Shown here piece by piece: positions 54,948 to 64,000 of a DNA stretch of 64,000 nucleotides. This stretch comes from Arthrobotrys musiformis. Its lineage: Eukaryota > Ascomycota > Orbiliomycetes > Orbiliales > Orbiliaceae. How positions within the stretch are numbered: position 1 is the stretch's first letter; every line of letters starts with the position of its first letter. Both the position numbers and the translations under genes were made by a program. Below the pieces are notes generated by a model, which was not told where the DNA came from, did no database searches, and saw only the letters and a program-made list of their open reading frames with translations. The stretch spans positions 1 to 64,000 of the forward strand of contig JAVHJL010000001.1 of the NCBI GenBank assembly GCA_036971715.1. Reading direction: 5' to 3'.

Positions 54948-55887
54948 GTAGACTTTGTGGTGATCTCGATGTTGTCGCAGCTCTAGCCCTATTACGGGGC
55001 CGTATTAATTTCGACGTAATTGGGCCAGTGCTCAAGAATACGTGTCAAATATATCGTTTCGGGGCTGTAATCTTGTAGATTGAAATATCTTTCAACGAAT
55101 ATATTGTCGCGAACCGTTTGAAAAAGTACACCCCCAAGAAGGGGTCGTATATACGTACGTACTTGCACCGCACCGTTGTGTGCATGGAACCTTGAAAGGC
55201 ACCACATGTTTACATCCACTCTCAGTTACGCTCCCGAAGAGGGCCCTGGGCCATCTAGGTCAACCGGCTCGAGAGGATTAATGCTCTGGGGCAACTACCG
55301 GTACCAGTAGGTTAACTATAGTCAATTTTTTTTAAACTTGAAAGGAAAGAGCAGTAGCAGAGTACACTTAGAGGAAATTGAAATAGAATGAAAGAGAAAT
55401 TTAAATAGAATGAGTGGAAAGGACATGTGCGTTCCGCTATGAAAACCGGGGTCCATTTACCTCCAGTATAATGCCTTTTAACTTTATGAAAGCACTTTAA
55501 GAAAATCCAGATCCATGAATCAGATTCAATGCAATGCGTGCGTACAATGGGAATTAAAACCCGCAACGCTCAGGACCCTAGGAGCCAACCGAAGTTAAGG
55601 AAAATAAAAGACCTAGACTAAGGCGCCCCTGATGAATCAATGAACGGAACGGGAGAGGGCCGATATAAAACAAAACAAAGAGAAAGAGAAGAAACCCAGA
55701 TAAACTCCCCTGGCATGAAAGTTCTCAAACTTTCGTCAACGCCTGCTAGCTCTAGCTAGCCAGAATAAGATCCCACCTGTGTACGGTTTTTTGTTTCAAA
55801 ATACTATTCAATACAGGTACTTTGTGACAAATTCCAGACGTATTATTCTGAATAGGTGCCCAGTAGTAGCTCCACGAGACACAAATT
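54948..55887. other. Intergenic
   Basis: 940 bp between two minus-strand genes. No gene seen. Confidence 0.5.
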
Positions 55888-57975
55888 CTAAAGAGCAGCC
55901 ACTCCGCGACTTTCGTATGGTAAAGCAGTGACTAGGCCGCTGGCAAAAATAAATAGGCTGCCACACACATATATCGTAGTTTTCCCAACATTGGAGTAAT
56001 ACCCGAGTACCGGTGCGAAGCATGAAGCTAGATTACTAAGACAGCTACAAAGTCCAACTCCGGTACCTCTTTGTGGCGAAGGGAAAATTTCCGGGGTATA
56101 TGTGTAGAGAATGCCCCAGATAATGTTTTGCATGACGGCTAAATGGTGGCATATTAGCAATTAACTAGCGAAACGTAATGGTTATGTTGGCGCCTTACCA
56201 GATGCACACTGGAAACCTAGACTAGCGTTTTGAGTGTTCACTTGCGTATAGCCAAACAAGAACGCTCCAGAGAACAAAGAAGCTATAGCCAGAGCCCCAC
56301 GACGTCCCAAATACTTCTGCTCGATGAGCCATCCACCAGCAAGGGAACCAGGAATTTGACAAATTCCGATCAAGGCATAGTTCCTATACGTTGTGTTTAA
56401 AGACGGCTTTCCGCTATCGATGCTCTGTTCAGCGATGAAAACTGGGAGGAAAAGATTGTACGTATTCCAAGAAATTGCTACATTATAGCTCAGACGTCAG
56501 TTCGGCTCCTTCGGTTTCCTAACTCGGCGATTGGAAAAACTTACAAAGTGTCATCCAAAGTAACATAACCATTGACGTGCTCAAGGCAAGCTTCTTTGTA
56601 GCGAAGAGGCTTCTGATTTGTTTCCCACCTAGTACAGAGCAACTCTTCAAAAACATTTGTGCCGTCTCCGCTATGGCTCCTTTTCTTTCGGGTGCCTCCT
56701 TTTCCTCCCCAGTCTCAAGTTTCGGTGGCATTCCTCTGACTAGACGAACATTCGCCTCGATTTCCGCGAGCTGGTGAACTGATACAATATTTTCTTTTCT
56801 GTTTTGTAGAGCAATGGCGTCAATCACGGCGATAGCTTCTGCATCCCGTCCTTGAGCTAAGAGGTACTTTGGAGATTCGTGAAGCTTGAAGAAGAAAAAT
56901 CGAACCGTCCAGAGAGTTAATGTGAAAGTAGCAATGGTGATGTATAAATATCTCCATCCCATATTCTGAGAGCGGGGGCAATGGCCCCATGGTGTTTCCA
57001 ACGGGCACGAGAAGTGCAAGAGGAACGGCCAGGCAAGCAGGGCCAAAAAAGCAGAGCTCAGAGACCACTGTAAAAAGTTAGCATCAGAACTTTCTTTTGG
57101 AAGACCCTTAAGTTACGGAAGGTGGAACTCACCCAAACAGACAAGACCGCTAGAACCCATTGCTGCTGGTGAGGGCAAAACTCGAGAAAGAGGGCAGAAT
57201 TAATAGGCATGTTCCCTCCCCCACCGAGACCCACGACGCCCATAAGAAACGCGACTCCAACGTAGTTCGGCCCCCCAGCGACGGCGAACCCAAAAACACC
57301 AGCAAGGAGCAGAGTCATATTAAAAGATAGGGTACGGCCAATAGCATCAGACCCCTAATAGCCGCGCGTTAATAGATATTTTACAAGGAAGGAGATCAAA
57401 TAGAAACGAGGGAACGAAGCCTTACCAGCCCAAATACAAAGGCGCCGCTAAATCCCCGGAAGTTAAATTAGTTTCAATTGACTGTATCTCTAAAAAGTAC
57501 TAACTAGGGTGGAAACTTACACCAGCAATCCCATTTGTTGGCCGAGACATAAGAACACGCCCTTGTTCGGAGGATTGAATTCGATGCGAATAGTTGGGAG
57601 AGTAGCTGATACTGCAGCCATGAACCTTTAACTAAAAGTTAGCTATGTGATACCCATGGTCCGAGTGGCGACAGATTTCAATCGGATAAAAAGAAATTCA
57701 ACTTACATGTTGTCGACGAACCAGCCGAAGCCAGAGAGAAGAAAGAGTTTCCATTGATAGCGACCCCATCCAATATGCTGAATCGCATCGCTGATCGCGC
57801 GACTCTTAGCCTCAAATATAGGATCGATACCCTCGACGTCTACGATTGGAATCCCATGGCCGACCCCTGGAGCCTCGAAAGTTGCTGAACCCGTATGGAG
57901 ATTTTCTTTCGAGTTACTAGCTAGAGAGGTATCGGAAACTACCTCCTTAGGCTCGTCCGATGCCACCGTAGTCAT
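55888..57975 (-). CDS. MFS transporter, SV2/SVOP-like
   Basis: Seven exons: 57707..57975, 57521..57625, 57426..57447, 57133..57354, 56545..57067, 56199..56477, 55888..56138; product 556 aa. Every junction was set by frame and by continuity of helices. The N-terminus (~60 residues) is acidic. Helix 1 is LFLLSGFGWFVDNMFMAAVSATLP. Then QQMGLLVGAFVFGLGSDAIGRTLSF crosses the 22-nt third exon. Loop 4-5 has GLGGGGNMPINSALFLEF. HESPKYLLAQGRDAEA follows helix 6, and ISWNTYNLFLPVFIAEQS starts the second half. YTPEIFPSPQRGTG is the sugar-porter-like PESPR/TPE element near helix 10. Such proteins move sugars, organic ions or phosphate across the plasma membrane; the substrate is unknown. The intron density is the highest in the window. 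Confidence 0.86.
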
Positions 57976-60228
57976 CTTAATCAATGTGTCAGAAACCTTA
58001 AGGGCAGGGCCAATATAGAGAAATAGTATAAACGGTAGAATAATATAATGCGATGCAGAGTAGCTGTAAAACTTATAAAGTGTGCAGACAAAAGCTTGGA
58101 GTAGTGGTGATGGTGGGAGAGCAGAATATTGTGAGGGATACTAGAGAGTACCAGTATTTGCAACAATTGTCTTATGGAAGTGGGTGTTTGAAGAGAAGGT
58201 ATATATAAGGGATAAAGACACTGGGGACACGTTGATGTTGAGCTGCTGATCGTCGGTGATTTATAGCCTCGATGCATTAATGACCAAAAAATCTCGCAAA
58301 CAGTGCAATTATGCAAAGATATTTCACATTCTGGAAATGCCCAAAATGATCGTCAAGCTCGGCTTGGTTCAAATCCGGCCTACAACATGGTCCATAATAA
58401 TTTCATGTGCATTCTGACGCAACTAGGGAGGTAAAGACGGGAGTATGGGAGGGTCGGAACCCCCAAATGACACAATATTCGTGCTCTATAACTTCAGTTT
58501 GATGCCATCGGCACCTTAGCCCTGTCGTGCATAGGTCCACCCTCTGGTTTGCGAGACAAGGTTCGCCGGACCCCAAAGGGGTCCCATAAAAGAAAACCTA
58601 GCCTCGATTGGTCTCGTGGGCCTCGATCGAATCCAAGAAAACCCATTATATTATTAATTCCGACTACTGCCATATTCGGACCTGAGGAAAAGGAAACGGC
58701 CGAGCACCATGGGGCCCGAATTTAAATCGAGGACACAACGGCAAAAACGGCCCCATGCGGGTGGCCACATTTTTTGAAAAGATGAAGGAAACCATTGAAT
58801 GCGTACCCCTTACAGACAAGATAACGGGCGGTAAGGCTGCTCCAGTCCTCGACGAGGGGGAAACAATACCTCACCCTCATCGTGGTGAGGAAACCATGAC
58901 CCAAACTTCAAAACTGAAGATTCCTGAAGATTCATAACATGAGATACATATGAACTTCGGGCGGGTAGCTTCCATAGCCAGGATGGCGGAAACGTGTTCA
59001 GGCTATTGCAGGCATACCGGTATGTGCAGAGCCAAGGTTGCAGCCAGACCAGTTTACGCGACCCTTTGCTTTTTCGTCAGGTCCCTCGAATTAAATTTGC
59101 AAAGCAAGTAAGCAATTTATTTGGAGATCCATAGCTCGCACCAGGTTGCAGAATATATTATGGCGTCAAATATGCGTAGGGGGTCAGGAAAGTTGCAGTT
59201 GTCACTTTTAATTTGTGTACCCATAGTACTTGTACACACGTGGAGGAAGGTGCGAGTCCAATGTCGGCAGTGGCATTTTAGAAGTGAGCAGAAAGTTTGG
59301 TACACCTCCATGGATCTTGTGCATATATAGCTGTGTAACCAGCCGCCAGCATAGAGTTGAGTAAATATCACTGGTCCCTAGTTATTGCCATTCATAAACT
59401 TTCTCAGAAATTGTTTCTTGGCTTCCACTATCCAAAGCACGCACAAAAATAACCTAAGGATTAGATTCCGAGAGAAAGAAAACGGCAATAGGAAACAACC
59501 TGTTTAGCGCAATATTATAGCAGATGGTATACTATGTCCGCGTATTATGGTAACGGATAACCTCAGTTAACTATCTAGTATCTTACGCGTATACGCGTAG
59601 AGGTATCTATACCGGATTTAATTCCACAATGATATCCTAGCCCTCAATTAATCTCTCCGGAGTCCGACCTACAACTGTTTGTCTCCAGCTCTCGCACACT
59701 ATATTATATCGCATTTTTAACAGGTCAGTGGACACTTTAAGGGTCATCAAATGCGCATGCGCTGCAGGGGCCCCTAGCACTAGTATAAAGAGCGTTCAAC
59801 GGCTACTCCGTAAGGCTTGGCAGGCTGATACCTGGTTTTTGAAGTAAAATACCAGGGAATGCCAGACAATTAATTATAAGCTTACCGCCGTCATATACCA
59901 CGATCGAATATAATATTAATGCTTTGAAGTAACGAAGCTTCGAGTCCCGGATATCTAGCTATCCATTCCTTGCGTCTGCATGCAGTAAACCTGACACCGT
60001 CTGACAAACATGCCCTAACACGATCATCAAGGTAACGTCCGTCTCACACAAGAATTGAAAGACCTGCAGCTAATTGCTATAAGGACCTGAGTAGAGCATT
60101 CCTTGGATCGATCGTGCTGTCGTGCTACGGGCCACCGACTGGGATCTCGTTGATCTAGGTATGACATTGAGAGGACACATGCACAAAGCAATTATTGTAA
60201 CCACAGCCAGCTGCGCAAGCTAGGGACG

Positions 60229-60270
<42 letters not shown>

Positions 60271-60992
60271 GTTAAACACCTACCAAAGTCCGTTCCATTC
60301 GGCATAACGAGAATTATAACATGTGCATTAGAGACACATTGGAAGAATTTCCTGCTGACACCGAACAGCCGCTCTCGCTTGTTTTTCTAGTTGTCTTCCT
60401 ATCGTCAATGCAAGCTTTATTTCGACGACATGCGACATTGCATTGCATTGTGCCGGATGAGTATGTTGTACTTCTTGGAACGGTGTGTTGAAGACTAGAT
60501 CACCAGCCACCCTCACGCACCGCCATAGTTTTGGACGTAAATGGAATTGCACCAGCCACACCAAGGCACCTCAGCACCAACCACCACCTCACCCGCCTCG
60601 CCTGCAGGCCCGCTGACCACCACGCTAACACCAACAGACGACATAAACGTAATGGTATGCTCGAAGTGGTTGGTGCAGGACTCCCGGACTCCGCGTGCTC
60701 CCGCGCAAACTTCCTTTCTCCAAATTTCCTTTCACTTTCTGATTGCTTGCTACTCCGTATGAAAAAACGGGTCTCCTACGCATGTTCGGGCGCTGCGAAA
60801 CTTGAAGCGCCTCGCATGTCCTTGGCCGGATTGCCAGAACCGACCACCCCGCCGTCCCACAAACCTCACTGCCGTTGCATCAACATCACCGTCCTCATGA
60901 CCACGTTTTGATTAGACTCCCATCATATACAATACTTTATTCAACACTGGCATCCCTCGAAAGAGCGAGCTTGCCGTTACAAATCGGAGTCG
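57976..60992. other. 3.0-kb stretch without a supportable gene
   Basis: Short frames only. Contains the 16-bp palindrome TACGCGTATACGCGTA (59584-59599) and a 41-nt A run (60229-60269). A box-B-like GGTTCAAATCC near 58365 has no tRNA fold around it. Confidence 0.5.
60229..60269. repeat. Poly(A) tract, 41 nt
   Basis: Uninterrupted A run. It is followed by CGTTAAACACCTACCAAA, similar to the flank of the T run at 50684. Confidence 0.95.
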
Positions 60993-63286
60993 ATGTCACG
61001 AGCGGTAGACCTCCTCGCATCAAAACTCCCGAAGCCTACGAAGCCTCTAGCCCGGCGTCTGCGCGAAAGGCTGCCGTTTGCATCACACATTCCGCTACAC
61101 GCATCACTCACGTACCTCTTCGGGATATGCCTGTTCTCGATATCTTTCCTCGTTTTTTTGAATTCTGCCCTTAGCTTTGTGGTGACAGACTTATTCGGAA
61201 TTCAGGATGGGGTTGGGAGCATCGTAGGGACCCTCGGTTTCGTGGATGAACTAGTCGCCGTTTTTATGGTCATCTTTTGGGGTGCTTTGAGCGACAGAAT
61301 AGGAACACGAATGGTCAGTTCTAACGTTTCCCCCCGCCACGACGTAGATTATCTAGCGATATAGTTTGTCGTGCATCCGATCCCATGCATTTGACTTTGC
61401 GATCCCGAAAATGCCATTCTTACTGACGCTGTGCCCGTTGCTCGCGCACACAGATTGCCGTTTCCGGATATATCCTCGTGGGAGTGTCCCTGGTAGTAGT
61501 AGTACAAGTCAAATCTATCTACCCAGGCCTAGTCTTGGCCCGTATCTTGTTTTCTATGGGTGCATCCGCCACGGTCGTTTCAGTCACAGCCGTGCTTCCA
61601 GAAATTTCCGCTCCACCGCCGTCAGACTCTCCTGCTTCCAGTTCAACTAACGAACCAAGGCTCGCACATACACGACATTCTAGCTATCCCAACTTACCTG
61701 TAACATCCGATCCATCTTCTTCTTCCCCAGTGTCGAACAGAGATCGTGCGAGTTCCGCTCGCCGTCCTGAACAGGCCGGATCCTCGTCCTCAACATCCAC
61801 TGCTTCGACCCTAGTTACCTCGGGAGCTCGACCAGCTAAATGGCGGCCACCAAGCCGAAGTCGGTCACGCCAACAGCAGAAGGAACAAGCAAAACTCGCC
61901 CCAAAGCCCATTACTGGTAAACTTAGTGGGGTCGTCGGATTTACGACCGGTTGTGGAGCACTGATAGCATTGATTTTCTTTTTGCCACTTCCAACCAAGT
62001 TATCTGAGGACAAACATATGACTCGAGAGAATGCTTTAAAGCACACATTTTATATAGTTGCTTGTGTTGCCTGGATAGTAGCCCTTGTAGTTTTCATAGG
62101 GTTACGAGGGGGGGGTGTCGGTGGCAAGCATGCAGAGTTTTGGAAGATCGGAAATTTTTCGATGCTTTGGAGAAACTGGAGGGCTGCAAAGAATAATGGA
62201 AGCTCCGGTGGCGATGAAGAGGCTTCCGAAGATGTAAGAGGGGCAAATGACGGGCTGTCGCATGAGAGATCTTCTTTGTTACCAGATACCAGGAGCATCC
62301 AGAGCGAAGGTTCTTCAAGGTCAAGAACTGGGGGGTACGACTCCCTCTGGAATTCGGGGGCATATCGTGGTGCTGAGAATGTGAATCCTTTGAGGGAGTC
62401 AGTCAGGACCTATTTTCAAGGATTGTGGCTTGCTTTAAAGGCTGGCAGGGAAGACTGGAGGATTGGCTTGGGTTACCTAGGCGGGTTTGTGGCAAGGTGA
62501 GCCGTAACCCCAATAATCTCGGTACCCCAACTTAGCACATTTAATATTAACCAACCCGGAACTAGGTCAATGTCAGTCGGGATATCGCTGTTCATTCCAC
62601 TTTATGTCAACCAGTGGATGCGAGCACGTGGAATGTGTCCTCCCGTCCTTCCTTCCGACCCAAATTATAAAAAATCTTGTCGCGAAGCCTACATCCTTGC
62701 GGCTATGCTCACAGGAACATCACAGCTGGCCGCACTTATATTTGCACCGATAGTTGGATACTTCTCGGATCGCTACGAGCCTCAGTACCCATTACTCGCG
62801 ACAGCTGTTCTAGGCTTCTTCTCATGCGCTGCCTTTAGCGCTCTACAATCGTTGTCCGTTGGAGCAGATCGAAGTTGGGCCTACCTTCATTGCGCCATGA
62901 TGGGGATTGGACAAATAGGAGCTATCGTCTCTTCCCTAGCACTAATTGGAAATGCTATACAAGACCCATCACATTCACCATCTCTGCAACAGATCGAGGC
63001 CAACACGGCCACCCCGCCAGTCATAGACGAATCAACCTCATTAAACCCTTCCGCGATAAATCATAGGGTCGGCACAAAGCTTCACCGCCTCTCATTCAAA
63101 GGCTCTATCTCCGGAGTATATTCCCTTTGTGGGGCAGTCGGTATTCTCCTCCTCACACAGTTCGGAGGATGGGGTGCAGACCATGTGAATAGCGGATTCG
63201 CATTTGATTTATTAGCAGTCTTTTTCACCATCGAAATCGCGCTTGGATGCTGGTTGATTTTCCGGGCAAAAGCCACTAATGTATAA
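60993..63286 (+). CDS. MFS transporter with long central loops
   Basis: Exons 60993..61313, 61454..62496, 62566..63286; product 694 aa. Helix 1 (LTYLFGICLFSISFLVFLNSALSF) follows a basic N-terminus (LARRLRERLPF). The loop 2-3 signature is FWGALSDRIGTRM, completed across the 140-nt first intron by IAVSGYILVGVSL. A ~65-residue Ser/Arg/Pro-rich loop and a second acidic/Ser-rich loop (~120 residues) separate the helices, which explains the length above the usual 450-550. The second half begins GGFVARSMSVGISLFIPLYVNQW, restored by the 69-nt intron, and includes APIVGYFSDRYEPQYPLL. This matches a group of uncharacterised fungal MFS proteins, possibly vacuolar or plasma-membrane exporters. Substrate unknown. 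Confidence 0.86.
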
Positions 63287-63902
63287 TAGAACGTAGATTA
63301 TCTAGAGGCATTACGTTTTATGGCACCATGTACCTAATACCTCCCGTTCGGGCGAAAAGTTATATTTACCATTTCCCAACATGCAACACAGCTAGCGTCC
63401 AAAATGCAACGGTTAGAACATATCAGACCCACAAATTATAATCACGCGATCCCTCTCGCCGACTCGAAATCAACCTCAAACAAAGCCATACGAATTAAAA
63501 GAACCCCCGATACAGACAAATAGATTATTATTCTTGTGATTGTCTTGCCCTCTAGCCGAACAGACTCAAAATACCGACTTAGTTATATACACCTATTCTA
63601 AAGCACAATGTATCAGCCTCAAATACCCGTTTCCGAACACCATTTCCAGTTCGCGCTATAGCCATGAATGACCTTTCCTGCATCCGTACATGATCCCCCC
63701 TCACCACGGGGTGATTATACCTCCAAACTCCTTATAAGCTTAATTCTCTTTGTCTTTTTACAGCTAGGTCTTACCACGAGACTTTTTCAACGCTGTTTCG
63801 CGGTCGAGGTCGACATCCACGAGGGCTCAATACATCCTACACGCTGAGCTGATCATCTCGAAACGTGCTCTCAATTAAAACAGGAAATTATCGGTACCGA
63901 CC
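63287..63902. other. Intergenic, promoter of the right-edge gene
   Basis: 616 bp with no gene. TATAAG at 63733-63738 lies 165 bp before the ATG at 63903. Confidence 0.5.
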
Positions 63903-64000
63903 ATGCGTGCATTGCGAGGCTTGGTAGCAATTATGCCAATGGTGTATTCGGTGAACGCCAGTCCAGCAGGGGTACAAAAGATAGGAGAGGTTCCAGACAT
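63903..64000 (+). CDS. Start of a putative secreted protein, cut by the window edge
   Basis: Thirty-two complete codons are visible and run open off the right edge. The start MRALRGLVAIMPMVYSVNASPAG looks like a signal peptide (Arg at 2 and 5, hydrophobic core, NASPA cleavage region). A TATA-like element lies 165 bp upstream and the context is ACCATGC. The identity cannot be determined from this fragment. Confidence 0.45.
   Translation, partial: MRALRGLVAIMPMVYSVNASPAGVQKIGEVPD

Noticed and set aside
58355..58385. Box-B-like GGTTCAAATCC suggesting a tRNA
   Set aside because: No complementary T-arm, acceptor stem or box A in the flanks.
1..64000. CRISPR arrays, rRNA genes, telomere-linked helicase, transposase or reverse transcriptase genes
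   Set aside because: Looked for and not seen. No spaced direct repeats, no rRNA segments and no conserved helicase, transposase or polymerase motifs.

Overview
The window is the left end of a chromosome from a filamentous ascomycete (Pezizomycotina; a Leotiomycete-like fungus is a guess, not shown). Bases 1-137 are telomeric CCTAA/CCCTAA repeats. The genes have short introns (58-143 nt) with CTAAC/CTGAC-type branch sites, and the families are typical of filamentous fungi: DUF7029 secreted protein, Zn2Cys6 regulator, HPP membrane protein, DUF4360, wax-synthase-like MBOAT, DUF3431 and a fungal-type betaine lipid synthase. I count 19 intact protein genes, one decayed gene and one gene cut by the right edge. 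No rRNA, credible tRNA, CRISPR array or recognisable transposon coding sequence was found.

Layout. 1-3.9 kb: telomere, a secreted DUF7029-type protein transcribed towards the telomere, and a small secreted protein. 4.8-12.8 kb: three co-oriented genes forming a MAL-type locus, namely a six-exon GH13 alpha-glucosidase, an AmyR/MAL-type Zn2Cys6 activator and an alpha-glucoside permease. Together they would import maltose-like sugars, hydrolyse them in the cell and switch the pathway on. 13.4-25 kb: HPP membrane protein, DUF4360 secreted protein, a 4.1 kb stretch without a supportable gene, a malate/TDT transporter, a seven-helix membrane protein and a methyltransferase. 25.7-30.5 kb: a GH128-like pseudogene (one nonsense codon and one frameshift) and an intact GH16 glucanase. 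31.2-36.8 kb: betaine lipid synthase (BTA1) and an NmrA-like reductase. 38-48.2 kb: an MFS exporter, a single-helix membrane protein, an orphan wax-synthase-like acyltransferase and a polytopic protein ending in a DUF3431 domain, with a telomere-like minisatellite beside it. 51.1-64 kb: a TDA3-like FAD oxidoreductase, a small membrane protein, two MFS transporters and the start of a secreted protein at the right edge.

Exon structures were worked out by hand by joining frames across GT-AG (one GC-AG) introns so that conserved family motifs are restored. They are inferences from sequence without transcript data. The main results are the subtelomeric MAL locus, a GC-AG intron, a 22-nt microexon, an in-frame stopless intron in the NmrA-like gene, a hidden last exon in BTA1, in-frame tandem splice acceptors in the TDA3-like gene, a telomere-directed terminal gene and the decayed GH128 gene. 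I did not find a clearly new multi-gene system. The least explained items are the DUF3431 fusion protein, the seven-helix protein and the orphan MBOAT.
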